A stretch of 53,754 nt of DNA from an uncultured Bacteroidales bacterium (lineage in GTDB: Bacteria; Bacteroidota; Bacteroidia; Bacteroidales; UBA932), in the NCBI GenBank assembly GCA_947167855.1, contig CAMVJR010000002.1, positions 1 to 53,754 of the forward strand, in the 5' to 3' direction. Shown piece by piece: positions 9,680 to 19,503 of the stretch. Every line of letters begins with the position of its first letter. Within the stretch, counting starts at the first letter, position 1. Position numbers and translations under genes: made by a program. The notes beneath the pieces were generated by a model that searched no databases, was not told the origin of the DNA, and was given only the letters and a program-made list of their open reading frames with translations.

Positions 9680-10260
9680 TGATAAGAAAACTCCTTTATA
9701 CTCTTCTGCTTGGCACAGTGCTGCTGTGCCAGGCAGAAGCTAAAAACCCTCCCTTCAAGCGCCATCTGGTGCGCCTGGGGTGGGGAGATCCGCTCTTTGA
9801 GACCCTGGCCTTCCACGAAGGGGCCTCCCCCACCCAGGCGGGTGTGCGCAGGCAGAATTTGGACTACACCGGCCACATTTTCGCGGAATACCAGTATCGG
9901 CTGAACCAGGTTGTAAGCCTGGGCATCCAGACCGATTTCGAAGGCATTTTCTGGAAAGAGACCACCTCTTCCCGCAACTACGACCTTAGCATCCTCCCCA
10001 CGCTCAGGCTTACCTGCCTTAACACCCGTTATGTCCAGCTCTACGGCGGTTTCGCCGCCGGGCTCATGGTAGCCTTTGACAACGCCAAAAACGCCGAACT
10101 AGCCCCCGTCGTAAACGTAACCCTGCTGGGTGTCCAGGTGGGCAAGGGCCCCTGGACCGGCACCTTGGAACTGGGAGGCATGTCTTCTCTGCTGAATGCC
10201 GACAAGGTATATATGCTGGGCTCCCGCCTGATATCGGTTAGCGTTAATTATTCCTGGTAG
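9679..10260 (+). CDS. Outer-membrane beta-barrel-like protein, function unknown
   Basis: TAATG overlap with aspA stop; signal peptide MIRKLLYTLLLGTVLLCQAEA and alternating aromatic strands ending ...LISVSVNYSW. Confidence 0.65.
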   Translation: MIRKLLYTLLLGTVLLCQAEAKNPPFKRHLVRLGWGDPLFETLAFHEGASPTQAGVRRQNLDYTGHIFAEYQYRLNQVVSLGIQTDFEGIFWKETTSSRNYDLSILPTLRLTCLNTRYVQLYGGFAAGLMVAFDNAKNAELAPVVNVTLLGVQVGKGPWTGTLELGGMSSLLNADKVYMLGSRLISVSVNYSW

Positions 10261-10263
10261 ACC

Positions 10264-11484
10264 ATGAAGAAACTTAGATACAGCCTGCTGCTTTGCCTGG
10301 CTCTGGCAGCCTGCCACCACCCCGAGGTAGAGTATGTAGATTTTGAAACCTTCCAGGTCCTGTCCGTCCAGACCGACGATTTCTTCCTGAAAGACGGTTC
10401 CCTGAACCCGGAGGTCGCCCTGATGGAAGACTCCGAGCTGGAACCCCAGACCAAGGTGGCCAGTACCGGAGCGATGGAGCTGGTAAGGGACCTGCTGGGC
10501 GTTGTCAACAGCAACAGCCTGGTCCACATTGCCGGCGTTTACAACGGCCACGACACGGACGGCTCCCCGCTCAAGCTCTCCGGCAAACTGATCCTTCCCG
10601 CCAAGGGTCCCGTCAAGAACCTCATCCTGGTAAGCCACTACACCATCGGCGCCAACTTTGAATGTCCCTCGGAAACTTTCCCGCTGGAGGCCCTGTTGGC
10701 CACCAAGGGATACGCCGTGGCCATAGCGGACTACATTGGCTTTGGCATTACCAAAGACCGGGTCCATCCGTATATGCACACGGAAAGCACCGCCCGCAGC
10801 GTGGTGGACATGGGCCTGGCGGTCAGACCCTACCTCAAGCACATCGGCCGCGAGCCCGAGAGCGAGGAGGTCATCCTCTTCGGCTACTCACAGGGCGGCT
10901 CCACCACCTTGGCCGTGATGGATATGATCCAGGATGAGTTCCCCAACGTTTTCCCCATCAAGATGACATACTGCGGAGGCGGTCCCTACGAACTGGCGGC
11001 CACCTTTGACGTATCCATGGAAACGGGCATCACCGGCATTCCCTGCGCCATTCCCATGATTGTCCAGGGCGTGAACGAGGGAGAACAGCTGGGACTGGAC
11101 ATGGCCGATTTCTTCAAGCCCAACTTACTGGAGCACTACAACGAGTGGATCAACTCCAAGAAATACACGGTCAAGGAGATCAACACGTTCATCCAGACCA
11201 ACGACCTCCACGACATCATGACCGATGAAGGCCGGGACAAGCATAGCGGCACCACCGCCCGCCTGTATTCGGCCCTGCTCAACAACTCCACGCTCAATTT
11301 CCTGCCCTTCAGCCCCGTCTATATGTTCCACAGCCGACAGGACCAGACCGTACCGTTCATCAACGCCCAGAAGGCCGAACAGTACTTCAAGGGCCTCAAC
11401 GTCCGCTACGACTTTGGAGACTACGGAAAACACGCCATGGGCTGCATCCGTTTCATCCTCACCGTTTATAAAGATCTGCCATGA
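10264..11484 (+). CDS. Lipoprotein alpha/beta hydrolase (secretory lipase-like)
   Basis: MKKLRYSLLLCLALAACHH lipobox; nucleophile elbow LFGYSQGGSTT; late His in YGKHAMG. Confidence 0.8.
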   Translation: MKKLRYSLLLCLALAACHHPEVEYVDFETFQVLSVQTDDFFLKDGSLNPEVALMEDSELEPQTKVASTGAMELVRDLLGVVNSNSLVHIAGVYNGHDTDGSPLKLSGKLILPAKGPVKNLILVSHYTIGANFECPSETFPLEALLATKGYAVAIADYIGFGITKDRVHPYMHTESTARSVVDMGLAVRPYLKHIGREPESEEVILFGYSQGGSTTLAVMDMIQDEFPNVFPIKMTYCGGGPYELAATFDVSMETGITGIPCAIPMIVQGVNEGEQLGLDMADFFKPNLLEHYNEWINSKKYTVKEINTFIQTNDLHDIMTDEGRDKHSGTTARLYSALLNNSTLNFLPFSPVYMFHSRQDQTVPFINAQKAEQYFKGLNVRYDFGDYGKHAMGCIRFILTVYKDLP

Positions 11485-12311
11485 GAAACGCCAGCATTTT
11501 AGCGGTCTGCATGCTGCTGCTTGCCGGCTGCACCCCTCTGGAAATCGATGTCACCACCACCGTACCGCTCCATATGAAGGTGGAAGAGGTGAAGGGAAGC
11601 AAGATCATCTTCAGCATGGATCCTGCCGACCCGAATGCCTGGTATGCGTATGGCCTGGTTCCCAGTGTTACCGAAGAGTATAAGATGACGGATATGGAAC
11701 TGGCCCGCTTCTACGCGGAAGACTACCTCCAGTCCTACGAAATCATCAAGAAAGATTCGGAGCGGATTACCACCTTCATGGATATGTACTGCATGCGGGG
11801 TTCCCGCACCATTCGTGCCACGTCCCTGCGGCCCGACACCGAATACAGGCTCATCGTCTATCAGATGAATCCCAAAACCTTTGAGGTGATGGACAACATT
11901 CAGTCCGCCACCCTCCATACCCTTCCCGTTGACAGGGAGGACATGGACTTTGCCGTCAAGATGGAAAACGGTATCCTTGAAATTGTCCCCTCGGATCCCA
12001 ACCGGGTCTACTACTGGGACTACGACCTCGCTGCACGTATCTACGACAACTATTTTTGGTCCTATGGATACTTCTACCATCTGCTGGACATGCTGGATGA
12101 ATACGGGTTTATGGGAGAAATGTATTCCCAAGGAGGCGAGTCCTATAACCTGAAGGCAGACCACCTCGTCAATGGAACGGCGTATACCCTGGTTGCCGGC
12201 GCCACCGAAGACGGAGAAATCACCTCTCCCGTTACCGTGGTGGAATTTACTTACTACAACGACGGCATCAAGATAACGGACCAGTACAAACAAACCGGAG
12301 AAGACGAATAA
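11481..12311 (+). CDS. Hypothetical lipoprotein
   Basis: MRNASILAVCMLLLAGCTPLEID lipobox; ATGA overlap with upstream hydrolase. Confidence 0.65.
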   Translation: MRNASILAVCMLLLAGCTPLEIDVTTTVPLHMKVEEVKGSKIIFSMDPADPNAWYAYGLVPSVTEEYKMTDMELARFYAEDYLQSYEIIKKDSERITTFMDMYCMRGSRTIRATSLRPDTEYRLIVYQMNPKTFEVMDNIQSATLHTLPVDREDMDFAVKMENGILEIVPSDPNRVYYWDYDLAARIYDNYFWSYGYFYHLLDMLDEYGFMGEMYSQGGESYNLKADHLVNGTAYTLVAGATEDGEITSPVTVVEFTYYNDGIKITDQYKQTGEDE

Positions 12312-12314
12312 GCC

Positions 12315-12923
12315 ATGGCCATCTCCATCAAAGTTCAGGAAAGCGAGGCCGAACTCTTCTGCTCCTCCAAATGGTGGGGAGATCCGGATTTGCCGGCCGA
12401 TATGGAGTATCCCACGGTAGAAGTGACGGACGAAGACGGCACCTACGACTATCCCCTCACCTTCGTGTGCCAGATCGACTGCGAAGACCTGGCCCCGCTG
12501 GACCCGGAAGGAAAACTTCCCCACCAGGGCATGTTCTACATCTTCGCCGGCCTGGACGAATACCTGGACCAGTTTGACAGCCCCTTCCACAACGGAGAAG
12601 GCCCCTGGGCCAAGAAAATGGTGGTGGTCAAGTACACCAAGGCCATCAATTTCGAAACCTTCAACAGTGCCATTCTGGTAGACGACGAAGACCAGCCGCT
12701 TACGCAGCCGGCCCTCAAAATGACCTTTGAGCCCTGCGGGGACCCTGATTCAGGCACTTGCCTGCTGGGGCCCTCCTCTCCGAACCAGGTAGAGCTTCTC
12801 CGGATTGCCTCCGGCACCGCCGGGCTTCACTTTCCGGAAGAAACGGCCCTCCACCTGGTGTATTCCGCCACCGACTTTGCCGCCGGCAAGTGGAAACTGG
12901 TGAAAGGCCGTCTGGAAAAATAA
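12315..12923 (+). CDS. DUF1963 (YwqG-like) protein
   Basis: SSKWWGDPDLPADMEYP...LTFVCQIDCEDLAPLDPEGKLPHQGMFYIFAG pattern characteristic of the family. Confidence 0.75.
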   Translation: MAISIKVQESEAELFCSSKWWGDPDLPADMEYPTVEVTDEDGTYDYPLTFVCQIDCEDLAPLDPEGKLPHQGMFYIFAGLDEYLDQFDSPFHNGEGPWAKKMVVVKYTKAINFETFNSAILVDDEDQPLTQPALKMTFEPCGDPDSGTCLLGPSSPNQVELLRIASGTAGLHFPEETALHLVYSATDFAAGKWKLVKGRLEK

Positions 12924-12935
12924 CTTATAACTAAA

Positions 12936-13952
12936 CTAAAAACCTTCGGTAGAGATGATTCCGGCAAATCCCAGGACACCCAGGACCACCAGGATGATGA
13001 GCCACAGCACAAAAATCACCAGCCCGGGCTTCCAGGAAGGGGATTTGAAGCCAAAGATCATCTGAATGCCCCCGTAGAGGATTCCAACAAAGGGAAGTAT
13101 CACGGCCAGGGCCACCAGTACCATAACCCAGGTGGTGTCCATGAGGTCAAAGAAGACAGGGGCGTTCTCTGCCAACTCATCCATGAACCGCATATAGGGA
13201 GCACCAAACAGAGCTTCTCCCTTGAGACTCAGGACTGACACGGAAGCCAGGCCTGAAGCGCCGGTAATCAGGAGGACTGCACCGATGATAATCAGGAAGA
13301 TACGGCCGAACTGCTTGAAGAAGTCCGACTTGGCCACCTCGCGGGCCGTGTCTCCCATCTCGCGGATGCCGGCCTGCACGTTGCGGCGGATCTCATCGGC
13401 CGTGCCGCTCTCTCCGCTCATGGCCCAGCGGTCCTGCGCCGTACGGGCGGCAGGCATGGCCAGCCAGAGTACGCAGTAGATGGCCGGTACGGTAAGGCTC
13501 CACATGCCGGTACGGAATCCGCCAAAGAAGTTCACCAGCGTCAGCACTATAAAACCAATCCGCAGCCAGGCCACCTCAATATCGAAGTAGGCCGCCAGAC
13601 CGCTGCACACGCCGCCCAGGCTCTTGTTGGCCACGTCGCGGAAGAGGCGCTTCTGGTTCTTCTGGCCCGTAGCGGTGCCTGTTTCGGGGTCATCGGCCTC
13701 AATCCTTTCCGGACGGCCCACCACATCGATGACGGCCTGCACATGGGCCAGCGTACCCACGCGGCCATTGCCGCATTTATCCAGCAGAAGCTCGGCCACG
13801 CGCTCCTCTATCCCTTCCATGATCTCCTTGCCGCCTTCCTGCTTCAGGTAGTGCGCTTCCAGCTCGGCAATATATTTTTCCAGGGCCTGGGAGGCATCCT
13901 GTTCCAGAATGAAGGCGTATCCGCCCACACTGATCTGTTCTGTCGTTTTCAT
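12936..13952 (-). CDS. PspC-domain membrane protein with N-terminal conserved module
   Basis: RLFRDVANKSLGGVCSGLAAYFDIEVAWLRIGFIVLTL PspC motif; preceded by ISVGGYAFILEQDASQALEKYIAELEAHY module. Confidence 0.85.
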   Translation of the reverse strand: MKTTEQISVGGYAFILEQDASQALEKYIAELEAHYLKQEGGKEIMEGIEERVAELLLDKCGNGRVGTLAHVQAVIDVVGRPERIEADDPETGTATGQKNQKRLFRDVANKSLGGVCSGLAAYFDIEVAWLRIGFIVLTLVNFFGGFRTGMWSLTVPAIYCVLWLAMPAARTAQDRWAMSGESGTADEIRRNVQAGIREMGDTAREVAKSDFFKQFGRIFLIIIGAVLLITGASGLASVSVLSLKGEALFGAPYMRFMDELAENAPVFFDLMDTTWVMVLVALAVILPFVGILYGGIQMIFGFKSPSWKPGLVIFVLWLIILVVLGVLGFAGIISTEGF

Positions 13953-13955
13953 AGG

Positions 13956-14288
13956 TTAAGACTGTTTTAAGGTTTCAATACTCTGCACCATCTCCTGCCA
14001 GGCGGCGTCCATCTCTTCCAGCTGGGCACGTCCCTTGTCGGTAATCACGTAGTACTTGCGGGGCGGGCCCTGGGGGCTTTCCTCCCAGCGGTACGACAGC
14101 AGGCCCTGGTTCTTCTGACGGATCAGAAGCGGGTACAGCGTGCCTTCCACCACCAGCATATTGGCGGTCTTGAGTTCTTCCAGGATACTGGAAGCGTAGG
14201 CTTCCTTGCGGCTCAGAATACAGAGGATACAGTATTCCAGCACGCCTTTGCGCATTTGAGCGCGTACGTTGTCATTACTGTTCTCCAT
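13956..14288 (-). CDS. PadR-family transcriptional regulator
   Basis: MRKGVLEYCILCILSRKEAYASSILEELKTANMLVVEGTLYPLLIRQKNQGLLSYRWEESPQGPPRKYYVITDKGR. Confidence 0.92.
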   Translation of the reverse strand: MENSNDNVRAQMRKGVLEYCILCILSRKEAYASSILEELKTANMLVVEGTLYPLLIRQKNQGLLSYRWEESPQGPPRKYYVITDKGRAQLEEMDAAWQEMVQSIETLKQS

Positions 14289-14290
14289 AA

Positions 14291-14851
14291 TTATTGTCTA
14301 TAAGTGGTAAAACGGGACATATTCTCGGCCGTAGGAGCCAGACCGCGAAGTTCGCACTTCTTGGCGGGCGTATCGGCCAGCGGAACGGCAATCCAGAAGA
14401 TGACATAGATCCAGAACCCGGCGCTGCCGCAGAGGAAAGCCACCAGCATGAGGACACGGATGAGGGTGACGTCCACGTCCAGATAGAGGGCCAGGCCGGA
14501 GCAGACACCGGCTACCTTCTTCTCGTCCGGATCGCGGTAGAGTTTTCTGTTGGCCGATGACGGAGCGTAGGTGTAGGTTGCATTCTCATCACGCCCTCCG
14601 TCCGGCATGCCCAGCGTGGCGGCCACCTTCTCCACCATCTCCAGGGTGACCACGCGGCCGCTCCCCCCTACTTCCTGGGAGAAGAGTTCTGCGATGCGGC
14701 CCTCAATCTCCTCCATCACTTCGGCCTTCTGGCTCTCCGGGACCGTGAGGCGGGCACGGAAGTGATCCAGATAACGTCCCAGACGCTCGTAAGCATCTTC
14801 TTCGAGGGTGAAGTTCCGCCCTCCGAGGCAAGCATTCACAACTTTTTTCAT
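14291..14851 (-). CDS. PspC-domain protein (paralogue of 12936-13952)
   Basis: MKKVVNACLGGRNFTLEEDAYERLGRYLDHF... KLYRDPDEKKVAGVCSGLALYLDVDVTLIRVLML; start trimmed to 14851. Confidence 0.85.
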   Translation of the reverse strand: MKKVVNACLGGRNFTLEEDAYERLGRYLDHFRARLTVPESQKAEVMEEIEGRIAELFSQEVGGSGRVVTLEMVEKVAATLGMPDGGRDENATYTYAPSSANRKLYRDPDEKKVAGVCSGLALYLDVDVTLIRVLMLVAFLCGSAGFWIYVIFWIAVPLADTPAKKCELRGLAPTAENMSRFTTYRQ

Positions 14852-14883
14852 GAGTTTTATAGATTTAAAATTATTTTCCGTTG

Positions 14884-14891
14884 CAAAGATA
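14884..14891 (-). promoter_or_regulatory. Putative -7 element (TATCTTTG) for the PspC-PadR-PspC operon
   Basis: caaagata on + strand, about 33 nt upstream of the 14851 start. Confidence 0.5.
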
Positions 14892-14950
14892 TAAATAATT
14901 TTTGGTACTTTGCAACACAAGGTACTAAAATTTTCAAAATTTTTTGCATA

Positions 14951-14980
14951 AAAAAACCCCCGGTTCCGAAAAACCGGGGG
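14951..14980 (-). terminator. Rho-independent terminator downstream of rubredoxin
   Basis: CCCCCGGTT ccgaaa AACCGGGGG stem flanked by a6, which becomes U6 on the minus transcript. Confidence 0.85.
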
Positions 14981-14998
14981 CTACATCATTCCAAGGGC

Positions 14999-15157
14999 TT
15001 ATTCTGCCGGGGAGAAATCGTCCTTGCCTACTCCGCAAACGGGACAAACCCAATCTGCCGGGATGTCAGCGAAAGGAGTTCCGGGAGCGATACCGCCATC
15101 GGGATCCCCCACGGCCGGGTCATATACGTACCCACAAATGTTGCAAACGTACTTCAT
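14999..15157 (-). CDS. Rubredoxin (52 aa), absent from the supplied ORF track
   Basis: Reverse translation [52 protein letters not shown]; two CxxCG knuckles. Confidence 0.97.
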   Translation of the reverse strand: MKYVCNICGYVYDPAVGDPDGGIAPGTPFADIPADWVCPVCGVGKDDFSPAE

Positions 15158-15184
15158 ATTAGTTTTGTATTAGTGTGTGTGCAA

Positions 15185-16813
15185 TTAAAGGCCTATAGTT
15201 TTAAAGAAATCATTGCCCTTGTCGTCTACCAGGATGAAGGCCGGGAAGTCTTCTACCTGAATCTTCCAGATGGCTTCCATACCCAGCTCGGGATACTCTA
15301 CGCACTCGATGCTGCGGATGCTGCTCTGGGACAGAACGGCAGCTACGCCGCCAATGGTGCCCAGGTAGAAGCCGCCGTGCTTGTGGCAGGCGTCCGTTAC
15401 CATCTGGGAGCGGTTGCCCTTGGCAATCATGACCAGGGAAGCGCCGTGATCCTGGAACTCATCCACGTACGGGTCCATGCGGTTGGCCGTGGTGGGGCCC
15501 ATGGAGCCGCAGGGATAGCCGGCGGGCGTCTTGGCCGGACCGGCGTACAGGATGGGATGGTCCTTGAAGTAGGCGGGCATGTCCTCACCGGCATCCAGGC
15601 GGGCCTTGAGCTTGGCGTGGGCAATGTCACGGGCCACGATGATGGTACCCTTGAGGTTGACGCGGGTGCCAACGGCATATTTGGTGAGCTCTGCGCGTAC
15701 GGCGTCGATACCCTTGTCCAGGTCTATCTCTATGCCCTTGGGACCTTCACCGGGACGGCGGAGTGCCTCCGGGATGAGCTCGGAGGGATTGCTGTCCATC
15801 TTCTCAATCCAGACACCGTCTGCATTGATCTTACTCTTGATATTACGGTCTGCGCTGCAGCTGACGCCCATGCCGATGGGGCAGCTGGCGCCGTGGCGAG
15901 GCAGACGGATGACACGGATGTCGTGGGCCAGGTATTTGCCACCGAACTGAGCACCCAGGCCAATCTTCTGGGCTTCCTTGAGGAGCTTTTCCTCCAGGTC
16001 GATATCGCGGAAGGCACGGCCGGTCTCGTCACCGGTGGTGGGCAGATTGTCATAGAACTTGATGCTGGCCAGCTTCACGGTGAGGAGGTTCTTTTCGGCC
16101 GATGTGCCGCCGATGACAAAGGCGATGTGGTAGGGCGGGCAGGCAGCCGTACCCAGGGAACGCATCTTCTCCACCAGGAACGGGATAAGGGTTCCTTCGT
16201 TCTGGATGGTGGCCTTGGTCATGGGATAGAAATACGTCTTGTTGGCGCTGCCGCCGCCTTTTGCCACCATGATGAAGCGGTATTCATCTCCCTGGGTGGC
16301 CTCAATGTCTATCTGGGCCGGGAGGTTGCACTTGGTGTTCACCTCATTGTACATGTCCAGAGGAGCGTTCTGGCTGTAACGGAGATTCTCCTGGGTGTAG
16401 GTGTTGAAAACGCCACGGCTCAGGGCCTCTTCGTCCTCGAAGTCCGTCCAGACATGCTGGCCCTTTTCTCCATGGATGATGGCGGTGCCGGTATCCTGGC
16501 AGAAAGGAAGCACGCCCTTGACGGCCGTTTCTGCGTTGCGCAGAAACTGCAGGGCTACATACTTGTCGTTATCAGAAGCCTCCGGGTCGCTGAGAATCTG
16601 AGCCACCTGCTCATTGTGGGCGCGGCGCAGCATGAACTGACAGTCATGGAAGGACTGCTGAGCCACCAGCGTAAGGGCCTCTGGGCTCACTTTCAGCATC
16701 TTGTGTCCTTCGAATTCCCCTTCCGAAACCAGTTTCTCGGAGCCGGGAATCTTGTAATACTCTGTAGTATCGGCGCCGAGTTGGAACATGGGCGCGTATT
16801 TGAAATCTGCCAT
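15185..16813 (-). CDS. Fumarate hydratase class I (Fe-S type)
   Basis: 542 aa; [53 protein letters not shown]. Confidence 0.93.
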   Translation of the reverse strand: MADFKYAPMFQLGADTTEYYKIPGSEKLVSEGEFEGHKMLKVSPEALTLVAQQSFHDCQFMLRRAHNEQVAQILSDPEASDNDKYVALQFLRNAETAVKGVLPFCQDTGTAIIHGEKGQHVWTDFEDEEALSRGVFNTYTQENLRYSQNAPLDMYNEVNTKCNLPAQIDIEATQGDEYRFIMVAKGGGSANKTYFYPMTKATIQNEGTLIPFLVEKMRSLGTAACPPYHIAFVIGGTSAEKNLLTVKLASIKFYDNLPTTGDETGRAFRDIDLEEKLLKEAQKIGLGAQFGGKYLAHDIRVIRLPRHGASCPIGMGVSCSADRNIKSKINADGVWIEKMDSNPSELIPEALRRPGEGPKGIEIDLDKGIDAVRAELTKYAVGTRVNLKGTIIVARDIAHAKLKARLDAGEDMPAYFKDHPILYAGPAKTPAGYPCGSMGPTTANRMDPYVDEFQDHGASLVMIAKGNRSQMVTDACHKHGGFYLGTIGGVAAVLSQSSIRSIECVEYPELGMEAIWKIQVEDFPAFILVDDKGNDFFKTIGL

Positions 16814-16838
16814 AAAAGTTGTAATTGTTTTAACTTTA

Positions 16839-16846
16839 CAAATATA
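16839..16846 (-). promoter_or_regulatory. Putative -7 element (TATATTTG) for fumarase
   Basis: caaatata on + strand, 26 nt upstream of the start codon. Confidence 0.5.
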
Positions 16847-16859
16847 AGAATATTATTCG

Positions 16860-16867
16860 TAACTTTG
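16860..16867 (+). promoter_or_regulatory. Putative -7 element (TAACTTTG) for the Porin_10-like gene
   Basis: TAnnTTTG match ending 7 nt before ATG 16875; back-to-back with the fumarase promoter. Confidence 0.5.
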
Positions 16868-16874
16868 CGGGGAT

Positions 16875-19499
16875 ATGGCAAAGATATGGAGTGACATATT
16901 GGTCCCGCTGGCCATAGCGGGCTGCCTGGCGGCACAGACTGTGGGGGTTGAAGCCTCCAGGGCATCCCGTCTCCACTCCTATTTCCCCAAAGCCGTGCGG
17001 GATACGGTGGTGATACCGGACACCGTGGTCAAGAAACCCAAGATTGACACGGTGCTGGTAGAAGAAGAGGAGTTCGACCTCTTTGGAGACGTTCAGGACA
17101 CCCTTCCCAAGGTCTTTGCCCGGGACACCATGCGCGTACCGGACAGCCTGCAGTACACCAACCCCTTCCTGTACAAGTGGTACGTGGCCACCAAAGACAG
17201 CTACACCCACCGCTGGGTGGTGGATTCCCTGAAGGCCGCCGGAGACAGCCTGGACTGGCCCCGCATCGACTCCCTGTACCTGGCCGATTCCACCGCCGCC
17301 GCCAAGGCCGCCTGGGATAAGAAATGGGCCGCCATGACCAAGGCCGAAAGGAAGCGCTGGACCAACGAGAACGTAAAGATTCCGGCCCTGCGCCGCCGCC
17401 AGGATTCCATCATGCGCCGCAAGGACAGCCTCCAGCGCATCAAGGACAGCACCATCCAGAACACCCCCCGCATCCTGGAAACCTCCTACCTGCCGGACTC
17501 CCTGCAGTTCAAGCGCCTGGTTACCTGGAAACACGACCGCTACTACAACAACATAGCCATCTTCGAGTGGGATACCACGTACAACTACCACTTCTACGAC
17601 TATCCCTTCATGCACGAAGACGTAGGAGCCTCCTGGCTGGGCATGCCCGGATCGGCCGTCCAAACCTATAACTGGTTCCTCAGGGACAAGGAGACCTCCA
17701 CCTCCTTCTTCCGCGCCCTCGAAACCTGGACCTACACGGCTGACAACCTGACCCAGTTCAATACCAAGACCCCCTACACGGAACTGGAGTACTACGGCAA
17801 CCTCCTCTCCAACGAGTCCGTAGCGGCAGACGCCTTCCGCGTCCTCACCACCCAGAACATCCTGCCCTCCCTCAACGTAACGGCCGAGATGAAACGCTAC
17901 GGCGGTGCCGGTATCCTCAAGAACGAGCACACGGACAACCGCAACTACTTTGTGAGCGGCAACTACCTGGGCAAGAAATACCTGGCCCACGGCGGTTTCA
18001 TCTACAACCACGGAAGCCGCACGGAAAGCGGCGGTGCAAAGGACAATTCCTGGATCCGGGACACGGTGGTGGACGTGCGGGAAATCGACGTCCAGCTGGC
18101 CGCTGCCAGCAACCGCTTCAAGAAGATGACCGTCTTCTACGACCAGAGCTACCGCATTCCCTTTGACTTCATCGAAAAACTGCGCCACCGCGGAGACACC
18201 ACCTGGGTACAGGCCGATACCGTAAACACCAACATCACCACGGGCTACATTGGCACGTCCTCGGAGTACAGCACGTATTCCAAGAAGTACGCAGACAATA
18301 CGGACACGTACCTGAGCCAGTTCTACCGGGACCAGTTCTTCATCAACCCCAACAAGAGCGCCGACTCCCTCCGCACCATGCGGCTGGACAACCGCATCTT
18401 CCTGCGCCTGCAGCCCTGGAAGGAGGATGCGCTGGTGTCCAAGATCGAAGGCGGCGTGGGCAACCGGTTCCAGACCTTCTACCTCCAGACGCCCGACGAC
18501 GTCCTCTACAAGAGCAGCAACCACAAGTGGAACAGCTTCTACACCTACGTAGGAGCCGAAGGCCTTCTGGGCCGATACCTCCAGTGGGACGCCACCGGCC
18601 TCATCAACTTTGCCGGGGCCGAAGCCGGAGACTTCTTTGTGCGGGCCAACGCCAAGGTCAGCTTCTATCCTTTCAGACGGGACCCTAGCAGTCCCATCTC
18701 CCTGAGCGCCCACTTCGAGACCCGCCTGCAGGAGCCGGAGTTCTACGAGCAGCACTTCTACTCCAACCACTTCAAGTGGGAGAACGACTTCTCCAAAACA
18801 TCCACTACGCGGATTCAGGGCAGGCTGGACATCCCCCGCTGGCGGCTTCACGCCCATGTGGGATATGCCCTGCTCAACAACAATATCTACTACGATACCC
18901 TGGCCATCGTAAGGCAGAACACGGAGCCCATGAGCGTGCTCTCGGCCGGCCTTACCAAGGATTTCGTATTTGGACCGGTCCATCTGGAAAATTCGGCCCT
19001 GTTGCAGTTCTCTTCCAACAAAGAGGTACTGCCCCTGCCCCTTCTGGCCCTCAACCTGCGCTGGTTTGTGCAGTTCAACATCGTAGACCCCAAGGTCCTG
19101 CAGATGCAGATTGGAGCCAATGTACGCTATAACACCCTGTGGTACGCCCCTGCCTATAACCCCGTCGCCGGAGTCTTCCACCAGCAGAACGAAGAACAGT
19201 ACGGCAACACGCCCGTGTTTGACGTATTCGTGAACATGCAGTGGAAGAAGTGCTGCATCTTTGTCAAGATGGAGAACGCAGGAAGGGGATGGCCCATGCA
19301 GGACCGCGACTACTTCACAGCCCACCATTACATCCAGGCTCCCGCCATGATCAAAGTGGGCGTCAGTTGGCCCTTCTACCCTCGTCTGGGTGCCGCCAAG
19401 ACCCTTTCGTCCCGTGCCAGTTCATCGCTGGGCGGTGGCGGCGGCTCCGGAGGCGGCGGTGGAAGATCCGGCTCCAACATCGGTGGCTTTAACTTCTAA
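16875..19499 (+). CDS. Putative porin (Porin_10-like) with Gly/Ser-rich C-terminal tail
   Basis: 874 aa; N-terminal region, long beta-strand-rich body, tail SSLGGGGGSGGGGGRSGSNIGGFNF. Confidence 0.75.
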   Translation: MAKIWSDILVPLAIAGCLAAQTVGVEASRASRLHSYFPKAVRDTVVIPDTVVKKPKIDTVLVEEEEFDLFGDVQDTLPKVFARDTMRVPDSLQYTNPFLYKWYVATKDSYTHRWVVDSLKAAGDSLDWPRIDSLYLADSTAAAKAAWDKKWAAMTKAERKRWTNENVKIPALRRRQDSIMRRKDSLQRIKDSTIQNTPRILETSYLPDSLQFKRLVTWKHDRYYNNIAIFEWDTTYNYHFYDYPFMHEDVGASWLGMPGSAVQTYNWFLRDKETSTSFFRALETWTYTADNLTQFNTKTPYTELEYYGNLLSNESVAADAFRVLTTQNILPSLNVTAEMKRYGGAGILKNEHTDNRNYFVSGNYLGKKYLAHGGFIYNHGSRTESGGAKDNSWIRDTVVDVREIDVQLAAASNRFKKMTVFYDQSYRIPFDFIEKLRHRGDTTWVQADTVNTNITTGYIGTSSEYSTYSKKYADNTDTYLSQFYRDQFFINPNKSADSLRTMRLDNRIFLRLQPWKEDALVSKIEGGVGNRFQTFYLQTPDDVLYKSSNHKWNSFYTYVGAEGLLGRYLQWDATGLINFAGAEAGDFFVRANAKVSFYPFRRDPSSPISLSAHFETRLQEPEFYEQHFYSNHFKWENDFSKTSTTRIQGRLDIPRWRLHAHVGYALLNNNIYYDTLAIVRQNTEPMSVLSAGLTKDFVFGPVHLENSALLQFSSNKEVLPLPLLALNLRWFVQFNIVDPKVLQMQIGANVRYNTLWYAPAYNPVAGVFHQQNEEQYGNTPVFDVFVNMQWKKCCIFVKMENAGRGWPMQDRDYFTAHHYIQAPAMIKVGVSWPFYPRLGAAKTLSSRASSSLGGGGGSGGGGGRSGSNIGGFNF

Positions 19500-19503
19500 T
19501 GAT

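Noticed and set aside
14762-16894. 710-aa plus-strand ORF spanning fumarase and rubredoxin
   Set aside because: Antisense to two well-supported genes and crosses a terminator.
16836-19328. 830-aa minus-strand ORF antisense to the porin
   Set aside because: Low-complexity Val/Gly-rich shadow ORF with no recognisable domain.
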